From assembly GCF_014650035.1 (NCBI RefSeq), contig NZ_BMUE01000022.1, positions 1 through 64,000 on the forward strand: a stretch of DNA of 64,000 nt, in the 5' to 3' direction. Position 1 is the first letter of the stretch; each line of letters opens with the position of its first letter. The position numbers and the translations under genes were made by a program. Positions 1 to 8,754 of the stretch are shown piece after piece. Origin of the DNA: Streptomyces lucensis JCM 4490 (GTDB taxonomy: Bacteria > Actinomycetota > Actinomycetes > Streptomycetales > Streptomycetaceae). Under the pieces are notes generated by a model that had not been told where the DNA came from, searched no databases, and saw only the letters and a program-made list of their open reading frames with translations.

Positions 1-178
1 CCGCGATCTGCTGGAGCGTCGCGCCGATGTCCGACGTGCGGGTCGTCGTCATCGACTGCACCGACACGGGGGCCCCGCCCCCGACCGCCACCGGCCCGAC
101 GTGGATCCGCCGCGACGTGCGCCGCGGCGCGACCGGACGGGCCGGTACCTCGGGAAGGCCCAGGGGGACGGCGGTCAC
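1..178 (-). CDS. ispG: 4-hydroxy-3-methylbut-2-enyl diphosphate synthase, N-terminal part (cut by window edge)
   Basis: Only the first 59 codons are present; the rest lies before the window. Translation from the GTG at 178 gives an N-terminus with HVGPVAVGGGAPVSVQSMTT and then TRTSDIGATLQQIA, which I recognise as the start of IspG (GcpE), the iron-sulfur enzyme of the MEP isoprenoid pathway that makes HMBPP from MEcPP. It starts 4 nt after the hpnH stop, so it is probably co-transcribed and translationally coupled. In streptomycetes this second ispG sits in the hopanoid cluster beside dxs, boosting precursor supply. The identity is firm, but domain completeness cannot be judged here. Confidence 0.9.
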   Translation of the reverse strand, partial: MTAVPLGLPEVPARPVAPRRTSRRIHVGPVAVGGGAPVSVQSMTTTRTSDIGATLQQIA

Positions 179-182
179 CGCC

Positions 183-1205
183 TCACTCCCGGTTCCCGGA
201 GACGGTCTCGCGCATCGCCCGCAGGGACTCCTTCAGCGAGCCCATCGTGGCGAGGACGGCGGTGGGCTCGTAGCCGCAGTGCGCCATGCAGTTGGCGCAG
301 CGCGGGTCCTTGCCGCGGCCGTACTTGTCCCAGTCGGTCTCCTCGATGAGTTCGCGGTACGTCGGCACGTAGCCGTCGCTCATCAGGTAGCAGGGGCGCT
401 GCCAGCCGAAGAGCGAGTAGTTGGGGATCGCCCACGCGGTGCACGGGAAGTCGACCCTGCCCTCCAGGAAGTCCAGGAAGAGCGGGGAGTGGTTGAGCCG
501 CCACTTCCTGCGGTTTCCGCCCGCGAAGGCCTTCCGGAACAGCTCGCGGGTCTGCTCGACGCCGAGGAAGTGCTCCTGGTCGGGGGCCTTCTCGTAGGCG
601 TAGGCGGGCGAGATCATCATCTCGTCGACCTTGAGGTCGTCGTTGAGGAAGTTGAGCACCTCGATGACGGTCTGCGGGGTGTCGGTGTTGAAGAAGGTGG
701 AGTTGGTGGTCACCCGGAAGCCGCGCCGCTTGGCCTCCTTGATGGCCTCCACCGCCTCGTCGAACACGCCCTCCTTCGCGACGGACTCGTCGTGCCGCTC
801 GCGCAGCCCGTCGATGTGCACCGCGAAGGCGAAGTACGGCGACGGCCTGAACCTGTCCATCTTCTTGCGCATCAGCAGCGCGTTGGTGCACAGGAAGACG
901 TACTTCCTCCTCGCCACCAGCTGCCGCACGATCTCGTCGATCTGAGGGTGCATCAACGGTTCGCCGCCGGCGATGGAGACCATCGGGGCACCGGACTCCA
1001 GGACCGCGCCCACCGCCTGGGCGACCGGCATGCGCTGCTTGAGCACTCCCGCCGGGTGCTGGATCTTGCCGCAGCCCTCGCACTTGAGGTTGCACGCGAA
1101 CAGCGGTTCGAGCTCCACGATGAGCGGAAACTTGTCCCGCCTGCGGATCCTCTGTTCGGCCAGGTATGTAGCGACCTTGATGGACTGACGCAACGGCATG
1201 GCCAT
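183..1205 (-). CDS. hpnH: Adenosylhopane synthase (radical SAM)
   Basis: Radical SAM enzyme that joins a 5'-deoxyadenosyl group to diploptene (hopene), the first step of side-chain extension towards C35 hopanoids. The protein has 340 residues from the chosen start. The cluster-binding CX3CX2C motif lies at Cys38, Cys42 and Cys45 (FACNLKCEGC), followed by the SAM-contacting IAGGEPL stretch. A second Cys group (CANCMAHCGYEP) near the C-terminus fits the SPASM-like tail of this family. I chose the ATG at 1205 because GGAGG lies 8 nt upstream inside the end of hpnG; the in-frame upstream extension to 1244 would overlap hpnG. It sits 5 nt after hpnG and 4 nt before ispG in the operon. Confidence 0.95.
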   Translation of the reverse strand: MAMPLRQSIKVATYLAEQRIRRRDKFPLIVELEPLFACNLKCEGCGKIQHPAGVLKQRMPVAQAVGAVLESGAPMVSIAGGEPLMHPQIDEIVRQLVARRKYVFLCTNALLMRKKMDRFRPSPYFAFAVHIDGLRERHDESVAKEGVFDEAVEAIKEAKRRGFRVTTNSTFFNTDTPQTVIEVLNFLNDDLKVDEMMISPAYAYEKAPDQEHFLGVEQTRELFRKAFAGGNRRKWRLNHSPLFLDFLEGRVDFPCTAWAIPNYSLFGWQRPCYLMSDGYVPTYRELIEETDWDKYGRGKDPRCANCMAHCGYEPTAVLATMGSLKESLRAMRETVSGNRE

Positions 1206-1210
1206 CTGGC

Positions 1211-1852
1211 TCACCTCCGGGGGAGCAGCAAAGAACGGTGCCATTCGAAAAAAGCGGGCAGTACAGAACGAAGAACGCGGAAAGCCGATATTCCACCGCG
1301 TACCGTGCCGATCCGGACGAGTTCGTGTTCGGGGGCGTCCACGACCACCCGGACGGCCGCAACGGGGCGCTCACCCGCGCGGACGGCGGTCAGGAGGGTG
1401 GCCGCCGACTCCATGTCGACCGCGATCGCGCCGGTCGCGAACAGGCCGGACCTCTCGTGCCCCCGCACGACGTGGCCGGAGCCGGTGAGCGGACCGGTGT
1501 GGACCGTGCGGCCGGGCAGCAGGCGCCCGAGTTCCTTGGCCAGCAGCTCGGTGCCCACGCAGGGAACGCTCCCGCGCGGATCCCGGGTCTCCTCGGCGAC
1601 GACCAGGTCGCCGGGGTGCATGCCCGGGGCGAGTCCGGCGCAGAAGCCGGTGGCCAGGACGGCCGCGCCGGCCAGCGCCCCGGTGCCGAGGTGCCGGCTG
1701 ACGGAGCGTTCCGCCGCCTTCGGGCCCATGCCCGTACGGACGACGGTGTACGGCCCGCCGGCCCCGCCGCTGTCGCCGGTGCGCAGGGCGAGGTGCTCGA
1801 TGCCGAGCGCGCAGGCGATCAGCAGCGGTGCCGGGGCGGGCTCGGGTCTCAC
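1211..1852 (-). CDS. hpnG: Adenosylhopane nucleosidase / phosphorylase-family protein
   Basis: 213-residue protein of the purine nucleoside phosphorylase/MTA nucleosidase fold. HpnG removes adenine from adenosylhopane, the step after HpnH, to give ribosylhopane. Sequence support: the early GIEHLAL/TGMGP segment, a glycine-rich mid-region (GFCAGLAPGMHPGDLVV) and the family hallmark VDMESAA near residue 146, which supplies the ribose/purine-contacting Met-Glu pair. It starts with GTG one nucleotide after the shc stop; an ATG two bases earlier is out of frame (ATGTGA), so the GTG is the start. Position between shc and hpnH is the typical streptomycete order. Confidence 0.9.
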   Translation of the reverse strand: MRPEPAPAPLLIACALGIEHLALRTGDSGGAGGPYTVVRTGMGPKAAERSVSRHLGTGALAGAAVLATGFCAGLAPGMHPGDLVVAEETRDPRGSVPCVGTELLAKELGRLLPGRTVHTGPLTGSGHVVRGHERSGLFATGAIAVDMESAATLLTAVRAGERPVAAVRVVVDAPEHELVRIGTVRGGISAFRVLRSVLPAFFEWHRSLLLPRR

Positions 1853-1853
1853 A

Positions 1854-3884
1854 TCAGGCCCCCTTGACCCGCGAGGGGACCTTGTGCGCCGTGCCGAGCA
1901 GGTTCCGCTCGAAAGGGTCGCCGTGCAGGTACCGGCCGAGCGCGGTGAGCGGGAAGACCTGCCGGTACAGGTGGTAGTTGATGGAGAAGTCCCACGGGAA
2001 GCCGGTGCCGGTGAAGTACGGCTCGTCCCAGGTGCCGTCCTCGCGCTGGGTCTCCGCCAGCCACCGCACGCCCCGCTCGACGGCCCCGGAGTCCTTCTCG
2101 CCCGCTGCGAGCAGCGCCATCAGCGCCCACGCGGTCTGCGAGGCGGTGGAGGCGCCGCGGCCGCTCCACTCCCTGACGTACTTGTAGGAGCGCAGGTCCT
2201 CGCCCCAGCCGCCGTCGTCGTTCTGGACGCTCTCCAGCCAGGTCACGGCCCGCCGGATCGCCGGATGGGAGCCGGGCAGCCCGGCCGCGGTCAGCGCGGG
2301 CAGCACGGACCCGGTGCCGTACAGGTAGTTGACGCCCCAGCGGCCGAACCAGGAGCCGTCGGGCTCCTGTTCGGCGAGCAGCCAGTCGATGCCGCGCCGC
2401 GTGCGCGGGTCGTGGGCCAGGCCCTCGGCGGCCAGCATCTCCACCACGTGCGCGGTGACGTCGGCGGACGGCGGATCGATGACCTCGCCGAAGTCGCAGA
2501 ACGGCAGGCGGTTGGGGAACGGGCTGGTGTTGTCCACGTCGAAGGCGCCCCACGCGCCGTTGCGCGACTGCATCCCGAGGTTCCAGCGCACGGCCCGCCC
2601 GATGGCCCGGTCCACGCGCTCGGGGTCGTGGTGCCTGACCCGGCGCAGCGCGAGGGCGACCTCCGCGGTGTCGTCGATGTCGGGGTAGTTGTCGTTGTGG
2701 AACTCGAACGCCCAGCCCCCCGGCGGGAGCTGGGGGCGTTTCACGGCCCAGTCGCCGGGACGGACGATCTCCTCGCCGAGCATCCAGTCGGCCGCCTTGA
2801 CCAGTTGCGGGTGATCGACGGGAAGTCCCGCGTCGACGAGCGCGATGGCGGCGAGGCAGGTGTCCCAGACCGGCGACTGGCAGGCCTCGATCATGCGGGC
2901 CCCGTCCTCGCGCCACACGGCGAAACGGTCCAGCGAGGCGAGGCCCTCGCGCATCACGGGGTGCTCGAGGTCGTAGCCGAGCAGGTACAGGGCGATGATC
3001 GAGTACACGGCGGGAGGCTGGATGCCGCCCCAGCAGCCGTCGTTCTCCTGCCGCTCGATGATCCAGCGGGCGGCCGAGTTCATCGCGGCCCCGCGCACCC
3101 GGCGCGGGGCGACCTTGCGCAGCCGGTGCAGGACCTTGTCCATGCGCTGGAAGGCGCCGTCCCAGCTCAGCGGCGAGGCCAGCGGCCTCGGCGGGTTGGG
3201 GCGGGCCGGGTCGGTGTGCAGCTCGTCCAGCGGGAAGGGGGCCGGGCGGACGGGACGCTTGGCGGACACGATGGTGAGCGGCACGATGGTCTGCCGGGCC
3301 CAGCACCCGAAGTCGTAGATGTTGAGCGGCAGCCAGGTGGGGAACCAGATCAGCTCGGGCGGGAGTTCGGGCAGGTCCTCCCACTTCCACCAGCCGAACA
3401 GGGCGAGCCAGATACGGGTGAAGACGCGGGCGGCGGCGATGCCGCCGCGCTCGCGGACCCAGGCCGACGCCTTCGCCATGTGCGGGGCGTCGGGCGCGTC
3501 GCCGGCCAGGCGCAGGGCCACGTAGGCCTCGATGGTGGTGGACAGTTCACCGGGTCCGCCGAAGAAGGTGGCCCAGGTGCCGTCCTCGCGCTGCTCCCCG
3601 CGGATGAACCTGGCGGCGGCCTCGGTCGTCGCCTCGTCGCCGATGCCGAGGAACTGACGGAGCAGCAGGTCCTCGGCGTCCATGGTGACATTCGTCTCCA
3701 GGTCGCCCTTCCACCAGCCCTGGGCGTCCTGCCGGGCGAGCAGGAAGTCGGTGGCGCGCCTCGCGGCGTGTGCGGCGGCTTCCCGAACCCCGGCCGCCAC
3801 GGGGGTGGTGAGAGTGGTGTCGCTGGCCGCGGCAGCTCGGGGCGGGAGGGTCGCCCCGGCACTTCCGTCGGTCGTCGCTGTCAT
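1854..3884 (-). CDS. shc: Squalene-hopene cyclase
   Basis: Membrane-associated class II triterpene cyclase that folds squalene into hopene. The 676-residue length fits the family. The catalytic DXDDTA motif appears as DIDDTA at about residue 402, and several QW repeats are visible (QENDGCWGG, QSRNGAWGAFD, QEPDGSWFG, QNDDGGWGED, QREDGTWDE), which brace the double alpha-barrel. The N-terminal WWKGDLETNVTMDAEDLL is also typical. The start at 3884 (MTATTDGS) has GAAGGGGA about 6 nt upstream; an in-frame extension to 3959 is possible but adds only low-complexity sequence. It follows the prenyl synthase gene and leads into hpnG with a 1-nt gap. Confidence 0.96.
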   Translation of the reverse strand: MTATTDGSAGATLPPRAAAASDTTLTTPVAAGVREAAAHAARRATDFLLARQDAQGWWKGDLETNVTMDAEDLLLRQFLGIGDEATTEAAARFIRGEQREDGTWATFFGGPGELSTTIEAYVALRLAGDAPDAPHMAKASAWVRERGGIAAARVFTRIWLALFGWWKWEDLPELPPELIWFPTWLPLNIYDFGCWARQTIVPLTIVSAKRPVRPAPFPLDELHTDPARPNPPRPLASPLSWDGAFQRMDKVLHRLRKVAPRRVRGAAMNSAARWIIERQENDGCWGGIQPPAVYSIIALYLLGYDLEHPVMREGLASLDRFAVWREDGARMIEACQSPVWDTCLAAIALVDAGLPVDHPQLVKAADWMLGEEIVRPGDWAVKRPQLPPGGWAFEFHNDNYPDIDDTAEVALALRRVRHHDPERVDRAIGRAVRWNLGMQSRNGAWGAFDVDNTSPFPNRLPFCDFGEVIDPPSADVTAHVVEMLAAEGLAHDPRTRRGIDWLLAEQEPDGSWFGRWGVNYLYGTGSVLPALTAAGLPGSHPAIRRAVTWLESVQNDDGGWGEDLRSYKYVREWSGRGASTASQTAWALMALLAAGEKDSGAVERGVRWLAETQREDGTWDEPYFTGTGFPWDFSINYHLYRQVFPLTALGRYLHGDPFERNLLGTAHKVPSRVKGA

Positions 3885-4000
3885 GGCTTCCCCTTCGTGC
3901 AGTCGTGCGAGTCGTGCTGCTGTGGGTCCGCCGTCGGCCGGTGTGCCGTGTCCCGTCACACCGGCCGGCGACTACGCGAGGCCTGTCGAGCCGCCAGGGC

Positions 4001-5143
4001 TCATCTCTTGCGTACGACGACGAAGTCGGCGAGCGCCGTGAAGGAGTCCCGCACCCGGCCGGGCATGTCGACGGCGTCGAGGGCCTCGATGGCGATGGTG
4101 TGCTGGCGGCGTGCCTCGTCCGCCGTCCACTCGCGTCCGCCCGCCTCCTCGATGAGGGCGGCGCGGGCGGCGAACTCCTCCTCGGAGAAGTTCGCGAAGT
4201 CGCTGCTCTTGGCGTCGGCGGCGAGGATGTCGCCGAGCCGCTCGGAGGCGGGGCCGCCCGCCGCGAGCGCGGCCACCACCGGCAGGGACTTCTTGCGCTG
4301 GCGCAGATCGCTCCAGGTCTGCTTGCCGGTGGCGTCCGGGTCGCCCCAGATGCCGAGCAGGTCGTCGACCGCCTGGAAGGCGAGTCCGAGGTGGTAGCCG
4401 TACCGCTCCAGCGCGTCAGCGGTCGCGTCGTCCGCCCCGCCGAGGACGGCGCCGATGGAGCTGGACGCGGCGAGGAGCGCGCCGGTCTTGTTGCCCTCCA
4501 TCTCCAGGCACTCCTCGACGCTGACGCGGTCGCGGTGCTCGTAGGAGATGTCCTGCGCCTGACCGTCGATCAGGGCGCGGGTCGCGGTGGTCAGGCGGCG
4601 GGTGGCGCGGCCGGCGTCGACGGTACCGAGTTCCAGCAGCACCTCGCCCGCGAGGGCGAACAGGGCGTCGCCGACCAGGATGGCCTGGGCGGGGCCGTGC
4701 ACCTTCCAGACCGTGTCGCGGTGCCGGCGCTGCTCGTCGCCGTCCATCAGGTCGTCGTGCAGCAGCGAGAAGTTGTGCACGAGTTCGACGGCCACCGCGC
4801 CCGGGACGCCCACCTCGGGCCCGGCGCCGGTGACCTCCGCGGAGAGCACGGCGAGCGCGGGACGCACGGCCTTGCCGCCGTCGCCGTCGGCCGGGTTGCC
4901 GGCGGCGTCGATCCAGCCGAAGTGGTAGGCGGCGACGGTGTCCATGGGGGGCGCCAGGCGGTCGACGGCCGAACGCAGGACCGGTGTGGCCAAGGTCCGG
5001 CCGCGCTCCAGCAGCGCGGTCACGTCCACCGCGGCCCGTGGAGCGGGCTTCGAGGCCGGGGGAACAGTGGGCACAGTCTCTCCTCTTGTTGCGGTACCGG
5101 ACGTGCGGGAGCCTGCCGCCGCCGCGTCCTGCTGATCGTGCAT
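4001..5143 (-). CDS. Polyprenyl diphosphate synthase (FPP/GGPP type) of the hopanoid operon
   Basis: 380-residue trans-isoprenyl diphosphate synthase. The first Asp-rich motif is visible in SLLHDDLMDGDEQRR (DDxxD) and the second in FQAVDDLLGIWGD; both chelate Mg-diphosphate. The lysine/arginine region before the first motif (GGKAVRPAL) and the GNKTGALL segment are also family features. In this operon it most likely makes farnesyl diphosphate for HpnD. Product length cannot be read from sequence alone. The ATG at 5143 overlaps the hpnE stop by one base (TGATG), so translation is probably coupled. The first 35 residues are Ala/Pro-rich and likely disordered. Confidence 0.9.
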   Translation of the reverse strand: MHDQQDAAAAGSRTSGTATRGETVPTVPPASKPAPRAAVDVTALLERGRTLATPVLRSAVDRLAPPMDTVAAYHFGWIDAAGNPADGDGGKAVRPALAVLSAEVTGAGPEVGVPGAVAVELVHNFSLLHDDLMDGDEQRRHRDTVWKVHGPAQAILVGDALFALAGEVLLELGTVDAGRATRRLTTATRALIDGQAQDISYEHRDRVSVEECLEMEGNKTGALLAASSSIGAVLGGADDATADALERYGYHLGLAFQAVDDLLGIWGDPDATGKQTWSDLRQRKKSLPVVAALAAGGPASERLGDILAADAKSSDFANFSEEEFAARAALIEEAGGREWTADEARRQHTIAIEALDAVDMPGRVRDSFTALADFVVVRKR

Positions 5144-6570
5144 CAGGCCGCCTCCTCCAGGGCGAAGAGGCGGCGGGGACGGGGCCGGCCCAGGGCGCCG
5201 AGCGCGGCGTCGGCCGCGCTCACTCCGCTGCGGACCGCGCTCTCCATGGTCGCGGGCCACCCCGTGGCGGTCCACGCTCCGGCCAGGTACAGGCCGGGGG
5301 CCTTGGTGCGGGCGCCGGGCCGCAGTCGCCCGACGCCGGGGGCGGGGGCGAACGTGGCGGCGCGCTCCCGGGTCACGAAGAAGTCCTTCACCACGGCCCC
5401 GCGGGTGCCCGGGATCAGCCGCCGCAGCTCGGGCAGGTAGCGCCGGCGCAGTTCGGCGACCGGGGCGTCGATGTCGTCCCGCGCGGCCGACTGGGACAGC
5501 GCCAGGTACTGGCCGGTCCTGAGTCCGGCGGCGCCGGTGCGGTCGAAGACCCACTGCACCGGGGTGCCGAGGGCCGCGAAGAAGGGCCGCGCGAGCACCT
5601 TGCGGTCGTAGACGACGTGGACGTTGAGGATCGGCGCGGTGCCGATGTCCAGCAGCCGTTCGGGAGCGTCCAGGGCGCCGGGCGGCAGCAGGCCGTGGGT
5701 CTCGCGCTGGGGCACGGCGAGCACGACCGCGTCGGCTTCGAGCCGCTCGCCGGGCACCTGAACGCTCCAGCCCCCGTTTCCGTTGTGGAGGACGGAGGTG
5801 ACGCGTGTACGGACCTCGGTACGGACGCCCGCCGAGTCGAGCGCCTTGCGGGCCAGCCGGTCGTGCAGTTCGCCCAGCGGGACGTGGGCCCAGCCGATGT
5901 CGGCCGCTCCCGGGTCGGACAGCAGACCGGTCTTGAACACCATCGCGGCGAGCCCGAGCGAGGCGTCGCCCGCGACGGCGTTGAGGGTGGCGACCCCGAC
6001 CAGGTCCCACAGGGCCTCGACGGCGCGCGCCGACTGGCCGTGCGCGGCCAGCCAGCTGCCGAAGTCCTGTGCGTCCAGGGCGGGATCGGTGAGGTCGAGG
6101 CCCTTGAGCGCGAGCGCGGCCCGCCCGACGGCCGCGCGTTCGGCGAGCGAGAGGTGCGGATAGGCGGCCAGGCTGCGCCCCAGGTGGAGGGGGACGGGCA
6201 GCGGGTCGCGCCGCAGCCGGCCGAGCCGTCTGCCCTCGGGCCTGGCGGCGTCGACTACGGGCACGTCGAGACGGTCCTGCAGCGGTGCCAGCGCGGCGCC
6301 GCCGATCCGGTCGAGGAACCACCGGTAGGCGGTGCAGCAGCGCAGGTAGACGTGCTGGCCGTTGTCCACGGTCAGCTCACCGCGCCGGAAGGAGAAGGCG
6401 AGGCCGCCGAGCCGGGGCCGCCCTTCGAACAGGGTGACGCGGACGCCCGCGTCGGCCAGCGCGAGCGCCGCGGTGACGCCGGCGAGTCCGCCGCCGACCA
6501 CGACGGCGCTGCGGCCCGCCGGCCGCGGGGTGCCGGCGTGCGCCTGCGCCGGGCGTGGGCCGTCGCTCAT
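5143..6570 (-). CDS. hpnE: Hydroxysqualene dehydroxylase (FAD-dependent)
   Basis: 475-residue flavoprotein of the phytoene-desaturase/amine-oxidase superfamily. HpnE reduces hydroxysqualene to squalene, the last step of the HpnCDE route. The dinucleotide-binding motif VVVGGGLAGVTAALALADAG begins near residue 22 and is followed by FEGRPRLGGLAFSF; the C-terminal FAD site appears as GLYLAGAWTATGWPATMESA. The start at 6570 (MSDGPRP) has GGAAGGA upstream and lies in an ATGA overlap with the stop of the small ORF before it. The gene overlaps the downstream prenyl synthase by one base. Confidence 0.93.
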   Translation of the reverse strand: MSDGPRPAQAHAGTPRPAGRSAVVVGGGLAGVTAALALADAGVRVTLFEGRPRLGGLAFSFRRGELTVDNGQHVYLRCCTAYRWFLDRIGGAALAPLQDRLDVPVVDAARPEGRRLGRLRRDPLPVPLHLGRSLAAYPHLSLAERAAVGRAALALKGLDLTDPALDAQDFGSWLAAHGQSARAVEALWDLVGVATLNAVAGDASLGLAAMVFKTGLLSDPGAADIGWAHVPLGELHDRLARKALDSAGVRTEVRTRVTSVLHNGNGGWSVQVPGERLEADAVVLAVPQRETHGLLPPGALDAPERLLDIGTAPILNVHVVYDRKVLARPFFAALGTPVQWVFDRTGAAGLRTGQYLALSQSAARDDIDAPVAELRRRYLPELRRLIPGTRGAVVKDFFVTRERAATFAPAPGVGRLRPGARTKAPGLYLAGAWTATGWPATMESAVRSGVSAADAALGALGRPRPRRLFALEEAA

Positions 6571-6695
6571 CTCGCGTCCTTCCGTGCGTGCCGGACGTGC
6601 TGGATGAACGGTGCACGCCCGGGTGTCGCAGTCAGGGACGCCACGCCGTGGCGACGGGTTGCCTGCCGGGTGCCGGCCGGTCCGCACGGGTGCAT
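6567..6695 (-). CDS. 42-residue coupled ORF between hpnD and hpnE (DUF6380-like?)
   Basis: A short ORF begins at an ATG at 6695 that shares a base with the hpnD stop (TGATG) and ends with a TGA at 6567-6569 that overlaps the hpnE ATG (ATGA). The product is basic, starts MHPCGPAGTRQATRR, contains GVASLTATPGRAPF and ends HARKDAR; it has no membrane segment or known domain. The exact fit at both ends, with no extra space, argues for a real translated link in the operon. From memory, tiny Streptomyces proteins with an ASLTATAGRAPF-like core are catalogued as DUF6380, but I could not check this. It might only keep ribosomes moving from hpnD to hpnE. Confidence 0.6.
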   Translation of the reverse strand: MHPCGPAGTRQATRRHGVASLTATPGRAPFIQHVRHARKDAR

Positions 6696-7657
6696 CAGGC
6701 GCGCCTCCTGACGGTCCGCCGGGACGGGTGGCGGGTCACGTGCCGGGTGTCGAGGCCGGACAGGCCGCGCACGGCGACGTACGCCTTCTCGCGTCCGGGC
6801 AGCGAGACCCGGCCGCGCAGCACGGCCTGCGGGTCGCGCTCGATGCGGTCCAGCAGCCTGCGGTAGATACCGGCCATGGCGGCCACGCACGCGCCGCTGC
6901 GCCGGTCGAGCATGGGCAGCAGCCGGTAGCCCTCGGCGAAGAGGGCGCGGGCCCGTCGCACCTCGAAGTGCACGAGGCCGGGGAAGTCGGAGCCCTCCGG
7001 CGGGGCCGGCCCGTCGAAGCCGGCCGTGCAGCCGAACTTGGCGAGGTCGTCGGCGGGCAGGTAGGTGCGGCCGCCCGTCGCGTCCTCGCGGACGTCCCGG
7101 AGGATGTTGGTGAGCTGCAGCGCCAGGCCGAGGGTGTCGGCGTACTCCGGTGCGCGCTCGGCGCCCCGCGCCCCGGGTTCGGTGCCGAACACGCCGAGCG
7201 AGAGCCGGCCGATGGCGCCGGCGACGCACCGGCAGTAGACCTTCAGGTCGTCCCAGGTCTCGTAGGTCTCCCCGCGCAGGTCCATCTGGACGCCGTCGAT
7301 CAGTTCGTCGAGGCCGCCGAGCGGGATCGGGAAGGTGCGCGCGGCGTGGGCGAGGGCGACGGCCACCGGGTCGGTGTGGTCCTCCTCGATCGCGCCCTCC
7401 CGGACGCGGGCGAGCAGGGCCCGGGTCTCCTCCAGCCGCGTGAGCTTGACCTCGCCGGCCAGTTCTCCGTCGCCGATGTCGTCCACGCGCCGGGAGAACG
7501 CGTACAGCGCCGACATGGCGCGGCGCTTGGCCGCCGGCAGCAGCCGGATGCCGTAGGCGAAGTTCCGGGCCTGCTGCCCGGTGACGGTCTCGCAGTAGCT
7601 GTAGGCGGCGAGTACCGGTGCGGACACGCGTGGCGGAGAGTCCACGGTCCGGATCAC
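6695..7657 (-). CDS. hpnD: Presqualene diphosphate synthase
   Basis: 320-residue member of the squalene/phytoene synthase family. HpnD condenses two farnesyl diphosphates to presqualene diphosphate. Both substrate-Mg Asp motifs are present: RRVDDIGDGE near residue 57 and ILRDVREDATGGRTYLP in the second half. The start is a GTG at 7657 overlapping the hpnC stop by four bases (GTGA), so the two synthases are coupled. The C-terminus is rich in Arg/His. Assignment to HpnD rather than HpnC rests on the ILRDVREDA motif and operon order. Confidence 0.93.
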   Translation of the reverse strand: MIRTVDSPPRVSAPVLAAYSYCETVTGQQARNFAYGIRLLPAAKRRAMSALYAFSRRVDDIGDGELAGEVKLTRLEETRALLARVREGAIEEDHTDPVAVALAHAARTFPIPLGGLDELIDGVQMDLRGETYETWDDLKVYCRCVAGAIGRLSLGVFGTEPGARGAERAPEYADTLGLALQLTNILRDVREDATGGRTYLPADDLAKFGCTAGFDGPAPPEGSDFPGLVHFEVRRARALFAEGYRLLPMLDRRSGACVAAMAGIYRRLLDRIERDPQAVLRGRVSLPGREKAYVAVRGLSGLDTRHVTRHPSRRTVRRRA

Positions 7658-8550
7658 CCCTTTCCTCGCAGGATCACGCCCGCCTCACGCAGCAGCCGGC
7701 CCTTGCGGGGCCGGGGCGGGCCGGGAAGTACGTCGTAGTCGGCGGCGGCGATCGCGTCGATCGCCGCCCTTCCCCCCGCCACGAACCCCGCGAGCAGCAA
7801 CTTCAGCCTGCCGTGGACGCTACCCACCAGGGGGGCGCCTTCATTCAGCAGATCGCGGGCGCGTTGCGCCTCGTATGCAACCAGGGCGCGCACCGACGCG
7901 CTCGTGGTTTTCGCCGCGATGTCAGCTTCCTGCACATGAAAGCGCTTCATGTCCTCGGCGGGCAGGTAGATCCGGTCACGGCCGAGGTCCTCGGCGACGT
8001 CCTGGAGGTGTTCCACGATCTGCAGGGCGGTGCAGACCGCGTCGGACAGCCGGATCCGTTCGGGCGTCGAGGTCCCGGTGACGGCGAGGACGAGGCGGCC
8101 GACGGGGTTGGCCGACAGTTCGCAGTAGGCGAGCAGGTCGTCGTAGGTCTCGTACCGGGTGACGAGCTGGTCCTGGCGGTTGGCGGCGATCAGGCCGAGG
8201 AAGGGCTCCGGAGTGAGCCGGCAGCGGCGGACGGTGGGCTGCAGGCGGCGCAGCAGCGGGTGGCGCGGGGTGCCGTCGAAGACGCGGCACAGGTCCGCCT
8301 CGAAGGCGTCGAGGAGGAGCAGGCGGTCCCCGGCCCCGGCGTCCGGCACGCCGAGCAGCCGGGCGTCGGCCCCGCCGGGCGCGAGGTCGCCGTCGCCGAT
8401 GTCGTCCACGAGGCGGGCGAAACCGTAGACGGCCACCAGGTCGCCGCGCCAGGTCCTGGGCAGGAAGAAGGGGGCCACGGGGAAGTTCTCGCTCGCGGCC
8501 TTGTCCAGGGTGGCGCGTTCCGCGTCCGGCGCCGTGACGGCGGCCGTCAT
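7654..8550 (-). CDS. hpnC: Hydroxysqualene synthase
   Basis: 298-residue squalene/phytoene synthase-family protein that converts presqualene diphosphate to hydroxysqualene. The first Asp motif is RLVDDIGDGD near residue 46 and the second is HLQDVAEDLGRDRIYLP. The SENFPVAPFFLP segment near the N-terminus is characteristic of HpnC. The ATG at 8550 overlaps the stop of a 21-codon upstream ORF (ATGA), and no other ribosome site is evident just before it, so it may depend on that ORF for initiation. It is the first enzyme gene of the operon. Confidence 0.92.
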   Translation of the reverse strand: MTAAVTAPDAERATLDKAASENFPVAPFFLPRTWRGDLVAVYGFARLVDDIGDGDLAPGGADARLLGVPDAGAGDRLLLLDAFEADLCRVFDGTPRHPLLRRLQPTVRRCRLTPEPFLGLIAANRQDQLVTRYETYDDLLAYCELSANPVGRLVLAVTGTSTPERIRLSDAVCTALQIVEHLQDVAEDLGRDRIYLPAEDMKRFHVQEADIAAKTTSASVRALVAYEAQRARDLLNEGAPLVGSVHGRLKLLLAGFVAGGRAAIDAIAAADYDVLPGPPRPRKGRLLREAGVILRGKG

Positions 8551-8612
8551 CGGGCGCTGCCCGGGGCTGGGACGGCACGTGCTGCGTTGAGCTGGGGAGT
8601 TTCCGTAGCCAT
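8547..8612 (-). CDS. 21-codon leader ORF overlapping hpnC
   Basis: ATG at 8612 preceded by GGGAGA at about 10-nt spacing opens a 21-codon frame (MATETPQLNAARAV, then PAPGSAR) whose TGA overlaps the hpnC ATG as ATGA. The composition is protein-like. It could be a translated leader that couples initiation of hpnC, or the original N-terminus of HpnC put out of frame by an indel, since the two frames differ by two bases. Confidence 0.45.
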   Translation of the reverse strand: MATETPQLNAARAVPAPGSAR

Positions 8613-8754
8613 TGCCGTCACATCTCCCGTTCTACACTGCCGATCCAATACACACTATTTCGGACACGCCGCCCGGCAATGCGCGGGGCCGCCCCGACGG
8701 AGGGTGTCGCGTATTATCGCCCCACTTGCCGCTTTCCGGCGCCGTCACAGCTTA

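Noticed and set aside
27..4397. 1456-codon open frame on the plus strand
   Set aside because: Antisense to hpnH, hpnG, shc and the prenyl synthase; its composition follows from third-position GC of the real genes and it has no recognisable domain.
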